A stretch of 64,000 nucleotides of DNA from Mycolicibacterium nivoides. GTDB taxonomy: Bacteria; Actinomycetota; Actinomycetes; Mycobacteriales; Mycobacteriaceae. Location: assembly GCF_003855255.1 (NCBI RefSeq), contig NZ_CP034072.1:3572298-3636297 (forward strand), read 5' to 3'. How positions within the stretch are numbered: position 1 is the stretch's first letter; every line of letters starts with the position of its first letter. Both the position numbers and the translations under genes were made by a program. The notes under the pieces are model-generated. The model was not told the DNA's origin and did no database searches. It saw nothing but the letters and a program-made list of their open reading frames with translations. Below, piece after piece: positions 8,493 through 16,821 of the stretch.

Positions 8493-9311
8493 ATGAGCAG
8501 GAAGACCGGGTTCGCGATCGCCGCCGTGGCAGCCGCCGCGGCGGTGATATCGGCGTGCTCGACGGCGACCGGCGGGCAACCGGTTGCGGTGCCGGCGTCC
8601 CCGAGCGCGACGGTGGCGGGTGCGGAGGGTGCCGACCCCTCGGCCGGCGTTGAGAGCACCTGGCTGACTATCCCCGCTGAGCAGGCCGCCGCGGCACCGA
8701 AGCGGATCGACCTCACGCAGACGGCTTCCGGGGCGCGCTGCACCGCGGGGCCGGCCGTCGCGGCGACATCTACCCCCACGCAGCGAGGCTTCGTCGCCGC
8801 GGGGCACTGTGACGAGGTACCCGGCTCCGCCGTCTCGGCCGGCGGAGAGTCCGTCGAGCCATACACCGACACTCGACGCGGAGACCGCGGCGTCACCGTC
8901 ACGTGGGGAACGTCGAACGCTCCGCCGACTGTGGCCGGTGGCGAGTTCAGGGTCGCGGGCGTGCTGAAGCAAGACGTCGTGCAGCGCCTGAAGCAGCACA
9001 CGCCCGTGTGCATGGACGGGACGATCAGCGGCGTCCGATGCGGAACAGTGGTCGAGAACGACGAGACCGGCATCTACCTCGATCTCTCCATCGAGCGCGG
9101 TGACTCCGGCGCTCCGCTGTTCCTCGTCAGCGACCGCGGTACCGCCACCCTGATCGGCATCGTGGAGCAGCGCTCCAGCGGTTTCACCTTCGGGGCCTAC
9201 TTGGACCCGCTCCTCGACGAGCTCGGCGCGAAGGTGCTCACCGCTCGAACCGCCGCGGTCGATCCGCGTACGGATCCGCGGTACTCCGACGCTGTAACCG
9301 TTGCTCAGTAA
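8493..9311 (+). CDS. Trypsin-like serine protease lipoprotein (S1 family)
   Basis: 272 aa. The N-terminus is a lipoprotein signal: Arg-Lys, an Ala-rich hydrophobic core and the lipobox VISAC, predicting lipid anchoring outside the membrane. The catalytic histidine is in GFVAAGHCDEV (near residue 104) and the serine in ERGDSGAPLF (near 204); an Asp in RRGDRGVTVTW is the probable third residue. Cys pairs around both motifs suggest disulphides. The start at 8493 (MSRKTG) is chosen because it opens the signal peptide directly; upstream in-frame starts would bury it. It could process secreted proteins encoded next door (inference). Confidence 0.8.
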   Translation: MSRKTGFAIAAVAAAAAVISACSTATGGQPVAVPASPSATVAGAEGADPSAGVESTWLTIPAEQAAAAPKRIDLTQTASGARCTAGPAVAATSTPTQRGFVAAGHCDEVPGSAVSAGGESVEPYTDTRRGDRGVTVTWGTSNAPPTVAGGEFRVAGVLKQDVVQRLKQHTPVCMDGTISGVRCGTVVENDETGIYLDLSIERGDSGAPLFLVSDRGTATLIGIVEQRSSGFTFGAYLDPLLDELGAKVLTARTAAVDPRTDPRYSDAVTVAQ

Positions 9312-9357
9312 AGCGCCTCAGGCTCGTTTTTGCTGGTAGAGCTGGCAAAATGGATGC

Positions 9358-9648
9358 ATGACCGATGAGACTGACGTTGCCATCCACGACCGCAAGGGTT
9401 TCCTCGCCGCCCTCGACGCGATCGACGAGGTGCGCTTCGCCCCGCTGGCCGACGCCCTGACCGACATCCCGGGGGCGACAGACGGCAGCGACAGTGCTGC
9501 AACAGTCGCCAAGATCCTCGCGGACGCGCAGGCCACTCTCGCCGCGAGCGACAAGGCCATCGCCGGTGCCGTCACCGACCTGCGCGCCGTCTACAAGGAG
9601 GTCACGGGGTCCGATGCGACCGCCGAGACCCGCGTCTTGGAGGCCTGA
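9358..9648 (+). CDS. Small helical protein, ESX/EspC-like size
   Basis: 96 aa with two predicted helices around a Gly/Asp turn (TDIPGATDGSDSAATVAKIL), the length of WXG100/EspC partner proteins, but with no WxG or YxxxD motif that I can point to. The stop is 2 bp before the start of the next gene, a long proline-rich cargo-like protein. The small-then-large order mirrors the EspC/toxin pair at 41.5 kb and type VII secretion pairs generally. Identity remains a guess. Confidence 0.5.
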   Translation: MTDETDVAIHDRKGFLAALDAIDEVRFAPLADALTDIPGATDGSDSAATVAKILADAQATLAASDKAIAGAVTDLRAVYKEVTGSDATAETRVLEA

Positions 9649-9650
9649 CC

Positions 9651-11132
9651 ATGGCGCCGTCGGGAGAACACCGCCCGGAGGATCTCGGGTACAGCGCGGT
9701 TCACGCCGCCGCTGTCGCGACCAGTAACGGTGCCATCGCCCTGCGCAAGCAGGTGGCGGAGCTGCACACCCTTGGCGCGGGCAAGACAGTCGCCACTCGG
9801 TGCGAGACGCTCACCGCGCAGGCGGTCGCCGCGGAGAAGCTCTCCGCGAACCTGGCTGCCACTGCAAAGGCTCTGAAGCTGCGCGAGGACGCCGCGAAGG
9901 CGTGGAACAAGAACGCACCCAAGGACAGCGAGATCAAGGCCGCGGAGGAGGCAGTCGCCGCGGCGAAGAAGAAGCTGCAGGACGCGGCCACTGCGAGTGG
10001 TGATACGAGTGCAGCCTCGACCGAGCTGGAGAACGCGCAGAAGAAGTTGGGCGAGCTCCATCGCAAGCGTCGCGAGGCCGACAAGGCGTATGACGACGCG
10101 GAGAAGAAGGCGAACCTGGAGCTCGCCAAGATCACGCCGGAGGACACCTCCGCCGACAGCGGCACTGGCACTCCCGGCACCGGCAACGGCAACGGCACCG
10201 GCGGCAGCACTGCGCCCTCGACGGGTACCGGTCGACCCTCCGGCGAGACCGGCAAGCGCACCGACCCGAGCAAGACCCCCGCCGGTACCGCGAAGCCGTC
10301 CGCCACTCCGAGCGGTACCCCGTCTCCGTCGTCCGCGAAGCCGGCCGAGACCACCACCAACACCGCCACACCGGAGTCCGCCGCCGCTCTCGCAGCGCTC
10401 CTCGGTCAGCAACAGCAGCAGCCCGCCGCGCAGGCCCAGGCACAGCCCGCCGCGGCGACTACTCCCACCGCGGCCACCCCGCAGGTGCCGCAGAGCAGTC
10501 AGCCGACACAGGACAAGAAGAAGGAGACCGGCACCTCCCCGCTCGACAAGATCCTGGGCTCGGACGGCGTGTTCGGCCTGGATGATGCGGCGCGCGCCCT
10601 CGGTCCCACTGCTGTGGCCCTCGGCGGTGGTAGCGCACCCACCACATCCACGCACAGCACTCCCGCCGCGACCGTCACACCGAGCGCTCCGGCGGCCAGC
10701 GCCCCGTCGGCGACTGGTCTCAGCGCAGGCACCGTCACTCAGCCCGTCACCAGCGGCACGTCGGCGGCGAACCTCAACACCAGTACGGACGTTTCCGGTC
10801 GCCCCGCCGAGCAGCAGCGCACCGCGTTCTCGGTGGGCCCGGAGACCAAGACGAGTTCGGCGACTGGTACCGGTACGAGCGCGGCCCCGGCTCACGCTAC
10901 GGGCACCCGGCCCATGGGCGCGGGCGGCATGCCGATGATGGGCCCCATGGGCGGCATGGGTGGCCCGGCCGGCGGCGGCGCGGGCAAGGAGAAGGAGCAG
11001 ACCACTCTCGCCTCGGGCAGCGAAGAGGCCTACATCCTCCATGGCCGGGCCGCCGTTGATGCGGCTGTTCCCGGCGGCACCATCGCTCAGAAGGACCACC
11101 CGCGGCGTCGACCCGACGAGGACGCCGCGTAG
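9651..11132 (+). CDS. Putative type VII secretion cargo: helical head and long disordered tail
   Basis: 493 aa. Residues about 1-165 form a long Ala/Lys helical hairpin (AAEEAVAAAKKKLQDA, LENAQKKLGELHRKRREADKAY). Residues about 165-450 are low-complexity Thr/Pro/Gly/Ala/Ser with a QQQQQ run. A Met/Gly patch (GGMPMMGPMGGMGG) precedes a short conserved-looking end (GSEEAYILHGRAAVDAAVPG). This layout recalls PPE/EspB-type secreted substrates of mycolata. It begins 2 bp after the preceding small gene, so they are co-translated. No enzyme motif is visible. Confidence 0.6.
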   Translation: MAPSGEHRPEDLGYSAVHAAAVATSNGAIALRKQVAELHTLGAGKTVATRCETLTAQAVAAEKLSANLAATAKALKLREDAAKAWNKNAPKDSEIKAAEEAVAAAKKKLQDAATASGDTSAASTELENAQKKLGELHRKRREADKAYDDAEKKANLELAKITPEDTSADSGTGTPGTGNGNGTGGSTAPSTGTGRPSGETGKRTDPSKTPAGTAKPSATPSGTPSPSSAKPAETTTNTATPESAAALAALLGQQQQQPAAQAQAQPAAATTPTAATPQVPQSSQPTQDKKKETGTSPLDKILGSDGVFGLDDAARALGPTAVALGGGSAPTTSTHSTPAATVTPSAPAASAPSATGLSAGTVTQPVTSGTSAANLNTSTDVSGRPAEQQRTAFSVGPETKTSSATGTGTSAAPAHATGTRPMGAGGMPMMGPMGGMGGPAGGGAGKEKEQTTLASGSEEAYILHGRAAVDAAVPGGTIAQKDHPRRRPDEDAA

Positions 11133-11145
11133 CGACATGTGGCCG

Positions 11146-11376
11146 CTAAGGCCGTTCCACAACCTCGTCGCCGTCCAGCCACTCGAGGTTCGCGGTCTGG
11201 TCGAGGCCGGCGGCGATGGCACTCTCCCGCCACGCGATCAGCTCCATGTCGAACGCGCCCCGATCGGTGGCCGCGGCCGCGATGTCGCGTGCGCATGCGG
11301 CCTGGTCAGCCGGAGACAGCGCCAGCATCCAGGTCTCTTGGTCGGCGGCGGGGTCGTCGGCGGACATGGCCGCCAC
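11146..11376 (-). CDS. Small hypothetical protein
   Basis: 76 aa, acidic and helical (ALSPADQAACARDIAAAATD) with a C-terminal WLDGDEVVERP. Amino-acid use is balanced and unlike a shadow frame, and it converges with the cargo gene ending 14 bp away. The C-terminal part resembles the AWRETA...DPEL style of small antitoxin-like actinobacterial proteins, but I cannot confirm it. Confidence 0.45.
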   Translation of the reverse strand: MAAMSADDPAADQETWMLALSPADQAACARDIAAAATDRGAFDMELIAWRESAIAAGLDQTANLEWLDGDEVVERP

Positions 11377-11481
11377 GGTAACGCTGCTCGCGGCGGGCTG
11401 GAAGCGGGTTCCGGCGATGCATGTTCGGGTGCCGATCGGGGTTGCAGGAACCGATCGACGCCGGCGTGCGTCTAATTCGAC

Positions 11482-11631
11482 ATGGACGACGACGAGACCG
11501 CCCCGGAACTCCCGGCGTGGGTCGAGGACTACTTCGCCGAGGAGCGGACCTGGTGGCGGCTGCTGCGCGGGACCGGCGCCATGGACGAGGGGCAGGCGCG
11601 GGCGGAGCTGAGGCGGTGGATGCAGCGGTAG
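11482..11631 (+). CDS. Small acidic hypothetical protein, 49 aa
   Basis: 49 residues, MDDDETAPELPAWVEDYFAE onward, ending in a basic Trp-containing helix (AELRRWMQR). It fills the gap between two leftward units. The composition is plausible for an actinobacterial small protein; there is no clear ribosome site. Confidence 0.35.
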   Translation: MDDDETAPELPAWVEDYFAEERTWWRLLRGTGAMDEGQARAELRRWMQR

Positions 11632-11644
11632 CCCATCGGCCCGG

Positions 11645-11938
11645 TCAGCGCTGGAAGGTCCCGTAGCCCTCGATCGCGTAGACGGGCACCCCGCCGGCCA
11701 TGCCGACGGCGGGGAACACGAAGCGGTCGGTGTAGGAGTCGTGGATCAGGGCCCCGTCGCCCTCGATGACCGTGTCGGGCCCCATCATCCAGTTCTCGAC
11801 ATAGTTACGGAACGCCTCGGCGGTGGCGACGGGGACGTCCCCTATGAAGCCCACGGCGTGCAGCAGGACATCGGGATTCGCCGCGATGTCCGAGCGCACG
11901 CTGCCGCCCGTCCACTCGATGCCTTCGATGCCCTTCAT
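11645..11938 (-). CDS. Hypothetical protein coupled to the acetyltransferase
   Basis: 97 aa from MKGIEGIEWTGGSV, with a conserved-looking GPDTVIEGDGALIHDSYTD stretch. Family unknown. Its ATG overlaps the TGA of the acetyltransferase gene (ATGA), so the two are translationally coupled. Such pairs can be modifier/antitoxin pairs, but nothing proves that here. Confidence 0.6.
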   Translation of the reverse strand: MKGIEGIEWTGGSVRSDIAANPDVLLHAVGFIGDVPVATAEAFRNYVENWMMGPDTVIEGDGALIHDSYTDRFVFPAVGMAGGVPVYAIEGYGTFQR

Positions 11939-12408
11939 GGCTCCAGCGTAGGGGGCTGGATGAACAGGATGCCTCCGGTCAGGCCCCGCTGCGAGTAGTA
12001 GAACGCCTCCCAGCCGAGGGAGTTCCAGAAGTCGTCCGCGCCAGCGCCCTTGCTGTACGCCATCAGCCGGCGTTCGGGGTGCCGCTCGGCGAGGGCCTGC
12101 AGCGCCCGTGTCGCGACCCTGCGTCGGCGGGCGGTGGTACGCACCTCGATGTTCTGGATCTCCAGGAGTTCGTCGCTGTCGATCGCGGGCGCGCCCGCGT
12201 ACTCCGGGTTGATGCCCCCGCGCTCGTCGAGCTGCACTCGAGCCACCTCGACGCCGTCCTCCATCACCTGGACGAACCACGGGTCTCCGACCGCGCCCTT
12301 GGCACTGCTCCACCAGTCCGGGTGCTCGTAGCCGTCGGACGATGGGAACGGGGTCCACGAGCGCTTCTCTGCCGCGGGGGCGCGGTGGTCGACGAGTTCC
12401 AGGGTCAT
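11935..12408 (-). CDS. GNAT-family N-acetyltransferase
   Basis: 157 aa from MTLELVDHRAP. The C-terminal half has the GNAT acetyl-CoA loop and following strands: IQNIEVRTTARRRRVATRAL (R-R-x-x-V-A-T), then RLMAYSKGAGADDFWNSLGW and EAFYYSQ. It would transfer an acetyl group to an unknown amine or protein. The start at 12408 was preferred to the far upstream one, which would need coding across the divergent promoter gap to the HNH gene at 12584. Confidence 0.7.
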   Translation of the reverse strand: MTLELVDHRAPAAEKRSWTPFPSSDGYEHPDWWSSAKGAVGDPWFVQVMEDGVEVARVQLDERGGINPEYAGAPAIDSDELLEIQNIEVRTTARRRRVATRALQALAERHPERRLMAYSKGAGADDFWNSLGWEAFYYSQRGLTGGILFIQPPTLEP

Positions 12409-12583
12409 GGCGCGAAGCCTACGGTCGAGCACCGTCAGCGTGCCGGTCGCCGTCCTCGTAGTCGTCCGGGGCGCGCCATGTCCCTTGTCGGACCGGAGAA
12501 GAAATCCCTGGCGGCGTTCGTGTCCATCCCAGCGCTTGGGACCGTCGGTGAGAAACTGACGTGTCTGAATAGGAGGGGCGAAG

Positions 12584-13765
12584 TTGCACATCGGGTTCCG
12601 CACTTCCGGTGGCCGCGGCGAGTACGAGGTAGTCGGCAGCCACTCCTCCTTCAGCCCGCTGAGCCTCGAGGGGTTCACGTTCAAGATGCGCTGGCCGGAC
12701 GGCATCGTGCGCGACACGGGACTTTGGCTCGACCCGGCGGACTCCGGCAAGGCGCGGCTTCGCTCCATGTTGACGCCGCAGATCCAGATCGGGCGGATCG
12801 TGGCGCCGATGCTGCTGCTTCCGGACGCGACTCGCGCGTATCGCCGCACGCCCTTCGACCTGCCGATCGCGCGGTCCAAGCAGTACACGGTCACCGAAGT
12901 GGGATTCGGGTCCGAGAGCGAGTTCAGCGGCAACGCGGAGCTCGTGACATTCGTGCCATCGTTCATCACCATCGCCAACCAGGGAAACTCGGACGACGTC
13001 GGCGTCGCCGCGCGATGGGAACGAATCACCGCGGTCTACTCCGCCGCCGAGTCACTGCCCACGGGGCTGCAGCAGTTGATCAAGCAGCACCAGGACTACC
13101 TCGCTTCCGGACAGGTCGTGGACGGGAAGCTGACGACGGTGGTCAGCAACATCATCAAGCAGTTGGCGGCGTCTCCGGCGGCGGCACCCTACGTGGAGGG
13201 AACTGATCCGCTGCCGGCGCTGGAGAGGATGCTCGGCGTTCGGCCGAAGCCCGGGCCCACCCTGCCGCCGCCGGATGAGCTCGGCGAGGATGCCCCGGAA
13301 GTCAGCGCTCGCTCCGCGCACCAGTACCGCCTCGCGAAGTCGCGCGGCCCGTCAGGGCAGAAGTTCAGCGCCGCTGTACGCGCTGTCTACGACCACCGGT
13401 GTGTGATGTGCGGTGCCAGATACGGCGGCATCCCAGGGGTTCGTTCAGGCATCGACGCGGCCCACATCCTGGCCTGGAGCAAACACGACTTGGACGTAGT
13501 TCAGAACGGCATCGCCCTGTGCAAGCTCCACCACTGGGCGTTCGACGCGGGGATCGTGATGCCGGTTCATGACAGCGGCTGCTACCGCATCCGGTTCACC
13601 ACGCTCGCTGATCTTCTCGAGCCGGAAAGCGTCGCGCGGATCGGCGCCGAGGATGCGCCGATCCCCGAAGAGTGGCTACCTGTGGACCCGAAGCTGCGCC
13701 CGAGTCCGAAGTACTTGCAGAGGCTCTACGCGGACCTGGGCGTGACGTTCAGAGGGGATACCTGA
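12584..13765 (+). CDS. HNH restriction endonuclease
   Basis: 393 aa. The C-terminal HNH domain is clear: CVMCGARYGG gives a zinc Cys pair, SGIDAAHILAWS the catalytic His, NGIALCKLHHWAFD the second half. The preceding roughly 270 residues form a distinct domain, probably DNA recognition. It starts at TTG, chosen for its AGGAGG ribosome site 7 bases upstream (12571-12576). The gene converges on the cytosine methyltransferase and their 3' ends overlap by 40 bp, so together they make a type II restriction-modification pair protecting the element or host. The recognition sequence cannot be read off. Confidence 0.8.
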   Translation: MHIGFRTSGGRGEYEVVGSHSSFSPLSLEGFTFKMRWPDGIVRDTGLWLDPADSGKARLRSMLTPQIQIGRIVAPMLLLPDATRAYRRTPFDLPIARSKQYTVTEVGFGSESEFSGNAELVTFVPSFITIANQGNSDDVGVAARWERITAVYSAAESLPTGLQQLIKQHQDYLASGQVVDGKLTTVVSNIIKQLAASPAAAPYVEGTDPLPALERMLGVRPKPGPTLPPPDELGEDAPEVSARSAHQYRLAKSRGPSGQKFSAAVRAVYDHRCVMCGARYGGIPGVRSGIDAAHILAWSKHDLDVVQNGIALCKLHHWAFDAGIVMPVHDSGCYRIRFTTLADLLEPESVARIGAEDAPIPEEWLPVDPKLRPSPKYLQRLYADLGVTFRGDT

Positions 13766-14733
13766 GCATCCAGGTGCGAGCTGGCCATCGCCTCCACGAT
13801 GCGGTGTCCCAACCATTCGGCGACTGGAACCGACACCGCGTTGCCGCACGCGTGGTACCGCGCTGAGTCCAGAGTGTCCTCATTGGGCATGAGGTGTGTC
13901 GGCATCGTCCAGTCGTCCGGGAAGCCCTGTAGCCGCTCGGTCTCGAGTGGGGTCAGCCTCCGTACGGCGCCTTCTGGGTAGGAGACGTAGTTGCGCGACC
14001 AGTCTGTTCCCGTGTGTCGGGCGGACTCCGCGTACAGGCAGTGAGCGAGCTTCTTTACGTACCCCTGCTTAGAATTTCCAACGCGGATCGCAAAGGGGGA
14101 AATAGATTTCTCCCCATCCGGTCGGCGCGCCTCAGTATTCCGGTCGCTGCATTCGGGCTCAAAAAGTATCGAAGCGGCGGTCTCCGGACCTCTAAGAGAT
14201 CCGACAACGAAGACTCTTGAGCGACTCTGGGGGACGCCGAAGTGTCGACTGTCAAATACTCGCCACGCAACGCCATACCCGACGTCGGCCAGCGACCGAA
14301 GGATGATTGCGAAATCTCGTCCATCGTGGGAAGAGAGGAGTGCCGCAACGTTTTCGAGGACGACAAGTTCGGGGCGACGTTCTCCAATGAGGTTTGCAAA
14401 GTCGTAGAAGAGTCCTGACTGCTTCCCTCGGAGTCCACTTCGAGGACCCATTCTTGCGAGGCTGACGTCTTGGCACGGGAACCCGCCCGCCCAGATCTCC
14501 GCTTCGGGGATGTCATCTGCGCCTACCTCCGTGATGTCGTCCCGCCGCGGGACGTCTGGCCAATGCTTCTCCAGGATGTCGAGGCAGAACGGCTTCTTCT
14601 CGCACTGCCACACCGTCTGGATCCCGGCGCGTTCGAACCCCAGGTCGAACCCGCCGATGCCGGCGAAGAAGCTCGCCACCCGGAGGGCGTCGGGACTGGC
14701 CTTGCTCCGCGATCGTGGCTTAGGCGCTGCCAC
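13726..14733 (-). CDS. C5-cytosine DNA methyltransferase
   Basis: 335 aa. Motifs in order: FFAGIGGFDLGF (I, AdoMet binding, near residue 20), GGFPCQDVS (IV, catalytic Cys near 84), ENVAALLSS (VI), QSRSRVFVVG (VIII), RLQGFPDDW (IX) and GNAVSVPVAEWLG (X). All key residues are intact. It methylates cytosine at the site cut by the convergent HNH enzyme (inference). GTG at 14733 was chosen because GAGGAGG lies 7 bases upstream; an ATG 13 codons earlier lacks such a site. The target-recognition region between VIII and IX is short, as in single-specificity enzymes. Confidence 0.9.
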   Translation of the reverse strand: MAAPKPRSRSKASPDALRVASFFAGIGGFDLGFERAGIQTVWQCEKKPFCLDILEKHWPDVPRRDDITEVGADDIPEAEIWAGGFPCQDVSLARMGPRSGLRGKQSGLFYDFANLIGERRPELVVLENVAALLSSHDGRDFAIILRSLADVGYGVAWRVFDSRHFGVPQSRSRVFVVGSLRGPETAASILFEPECSDRNTEARRPDGEKSISPFAIRVGNSKQGYVKKLAHCLYAESARHTGTDWSRNYVSYPEGAVRRLTPLETERLQGFPDDWTMPTHLMPNEDTLDSARYHACGNAVSVPVAEWLGHRIVEAMASSHLDAQVSPLNVTPRSA

Positions 14734-14878
14734 CGACCCACCTCCTCGATCCCGGTCGTACAGCCAGTACATAGAACATACGTTCGATGATGCCAGAGTT
14801 TTCGTCCGGTTGCCGCATTCTGAGCCGTACCTTAGCGGTCCGCGGTGACAACAATTCGGCGACGCGCCGCACCGCCCT

Positions 14879-15310
14879 TCACCGCGGGCGTGATACGCGA
14901 ACGGTCTCCACGATGCGTCCCGCGACCACGGCGGGGTCTTCGTGCTCCCAGAACCGCAGCACCGTCCAACCCGCTTCGCGCAACGCGGCGTCGGTCCGCG
15001 CGTCCCGCGCACGGTTCCCCTCGACCTTGGACCGCCAGTAGTCGGCGTTGGTGGCCGGGAATGTGTGATGCTGCGGGCAGCCGTGCCAGAAACAGCCGTC
15101 GATGAAAACAACGACCTTGACGCGGGTGAACACGAGGTCGGCCCGCGAGCGCTTGTTGCCGGGTAGGGGCGCGTAGTCGACGCGGTATCGCAGGCCGGTT
15201 GCGTGGACCAGTCGCCTCACGGCCAGTTCCGGTTTCGTGTCACGGCGCCGGTTGGCCACCATGGACGCGCGGGTGGCAGCACTGCTCGCCCAACTCGCCT
15301 CCACAGCCAC
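14879..15310 (-). CDS. Very short patch repair endonuclease (Vsr)
   Basis: About 143 aa. Vsr nicks T:G mismatches created by deamination of 5-methylcytosine. Visible motifs: NRRRDTKPELAVRRL, then RADLVFTRVKVVVFIDGCFWHGCP with the catalytic Asp and the zinc/catalytic His-Cys, then HTFPATNADYWRSK and WTVLRFWEHE. It lies upstream of the methyltransferase on the same strand, the usual partnership. The start is uncertain: family members have about 15 residues before the RDT motif, favouring GTG 15310 or 15304 over ATG 15262; none has a good ribosome site. Confidence 0.85.
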   Translation of the reverse strand: MAVEASWASSAATRASMVANRRRDTKPELAVRRLVHATGLRYRVDYAPLPGNKRSRADLVFTRVKVVVFIDGCFWHGCPQHHTFPATNADYWRSKVEGNRARDARTDAALREAGWTVLRFWEHEDPAVVAGRIVETVRVSRPR

Positions 15311-15392
15311 ATTCTGGTCCGAGACCGCTGCGAGCACTACCGCGACATCAAGTGCGCCTGACCCGACACCAGCCCCGACTACCGTCACCCGC

Positions 15393-15938
15393 ATGAGCAA
15401 GCAGTTCACGTTCACCGGCACCGACCAGGCGTTCACCGCCCACCACTTCGCCGAGCCGTGGAACGACTGCCTGGTGCCGGTGGTGGACCGAGACACCCTC
15501 ACCGCGGTGGTGGACGCCCGCCCCGGAACCCAGCTGTCCTGGGACGGCAACATCGCGCTGATCGACGGCGAAGAGGTGTACCCGGACCCGTACAACGCCG
15601 ACCGGTACGCGATGGAGTTCGAGTGGGGCTTCGAGCGGGTGTTCCCGGCCGGGGCTCCCACACTGCGGTTCGAGATCGACGGCTACCCGGCGACCGACGA
15701 CGAGGAGTTCTTCGCCTACCGCTTCGACGAGCCCTGGAACGGGTTCGACCAGCCGGTGGTGGACCGGGAGACCCTCGTCGCCGTGGTGGCGACGGCGGGC
15801 GACACCGCGGTGCTCAGCTGGGGTGGTGACACAGCGATCATCAACGGAGACGGCTACCTGGTGGAGGTGCCGCCCGACAACGCCGGCCGGTACCACCTCC
15901 GTCCGCTCGGCTGGTGCTTCACCGCGGTGGAGATGTGA
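15393..15938 (+). CDS. Hypothetical protein with internal duplication
   Basis: 181 aa from MSKQFTFTGTDQAFT. Two halves repeat the same pattern: FAEPWNDCLVPVVDRDTLTAVV near residue 20 and FDEPWNGFDQPVVDRETLVAVV near 115, each followed by LSWDGN or LSWGGD and an INGDG/IDGEE turn. It is all-beta, acidic and probably a small binding protein. I do not recognise a family. It lies between the Vsr gene and a possible zinc-ribbon gene. Confidence 0.6.
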   Translation: MSKQFTFTGTDQAFTAHHFAEPWNDCLVPVVDRDTLTAVVDARPGTQLSWDGNIALIDGEEVYPDPYNADRYAMEFEWGFERVFPAGAPTLRFEIDGYPATDDEEFFAYRFDEPWNGFDQPVVDRETLVAVVATAGDTAVLSWGGDTAIINGDGYLVEVPPDNAGRYHLRPLGWCFTAVEM

Positions 15939-15947
15939 AGCCACCGG

Positions 15948-16292
15948 TCACACCTCCCAACCAGCCTCCGCGTCTCCCCCGTTCCACTCCCGGGCAACTC
16001 CACGGAGTTGAGCTCGGCGCGCACCGCGACCGGACCTGCGAGGGTGACGGCGCTTGGGCCAGTGACACATCCAGCAGCAACAGACCTCGATGCCGGTGAA
16101 CATCCACTGCCAGTAGCAGCGCCCGACACGGCCGTTGGTCCAGTCGGGGTCGAGGTCGGGAAGGTCGCACTCGCGGGCGGCGCAGCGGTGCACGGGAACG
16201 ACGGAGACTTCGCGGCGGGCAACGCGGACACGGAAAGGTGCGTGAGCATCGGTGCGGGACACGGCGGATCCTCGAAAACTGGGGCGCCCCAC
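15948..16292 (-). CDS. Cysteine-rich small protein, possible zinc-binding
   Basis: Up to 114 aa. The middle holds HRCAARECDLPD, GRCYWQWMFTGIEVCCCWMC, giving paired cysteines that could bind zinc, followed by an Arg-rich tail. The N-terminus and tail are low-quality and the true start may be internal. It converges with the duplicated-repeat gene, 9 bp apart. The Cys/Trp content is unlike a random high-GC frame, but support is modest. Confidence 0.35.
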   Translation of the reverse strand: MGRPSFRGSAVSRTDAHAPFRVRVARREVSVVPVHRCAARECDLPDLDPDWTNGRVGRCYWQWMFTGIEVCCCWMCHWPKRRHPRRSGRGARRAQLRGVAREWNGGDAEAGWEV

Positions 16293-16459
16293 CGAGTCCC
16301 GCAGATCCGCTACGGGGTGGGGCTACCGCGGTCTCTCGAGACCGCCGGCCGAGGTTGCTCGCATAGGTGGGAGATTACTCGGCGGCGCCGACAGGCAGAA
16401 CCGAAAAGACTGCGCCCGCCGCGTCTACGCTCCGTCGAGACCGCCCTGAGGAGGCCCCG

Positions 16460-16744
16460 ATGTCAGACGAGTTCTACGACGACGGCGCGAACGACTACAT
16501 CGAGGTGTTGAAGTCCGCCATTGGCGGGCTGAACCTTCTCATCGACACGCTGATGGGGAACTCCGTCGACGGGGTCGAGACCACTCCCGAGGAACAGCGG
16601 CAGGCGTGGGAGGACGGGAAGGAAGCCGGTCGCCAGAGAATGACGGGACCGAACCCGTACCGCACAACCACCGAGGGGCGATACCTACTCGCACAGCTCT
16701 GGCTCGCGGGCGGACACGGAGTCTGGGATGGTCACCTGAGCTGA
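16460..16744 (+). CDS. Small acidic hypothetical protein
   Basis: 94 aa from MSDEFYDDGANDYIEVLKSA, with a Glu/Gln-rich middle and a Gly-rich end (LWLAGGHGVWDG). TGAGGAGG precedes the ATG at good spacing, so the start is firm. Family unknown. About 165 bp upstream is free of genes. Confidence 0.65.
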   Translation: MSDEFYDDGANDYIEVLKSAIGGLNLLIDTLMGNSVDGVETTPEEQRQAWEDGKEAGRQRMTGPNPYRTTTEGRYLLAQLWLAGGHGVWDGHLS

Positions 16745-16821
16745 GGCACATCGCCCGACGGCCACTGCGACGGGGTGAGTCCGTGGCGGGTGCGGGAAGT
16801 GAAGCGGTCGGAGAGCGGAAC

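Noticed and set aside
10160..10900. Internal repeat or mobile sequence in the cargo-like gene
   Set aside because: Low-complexity Thr/Pro/Gly coding sequence explains it; no insertion sequence features or transposase.
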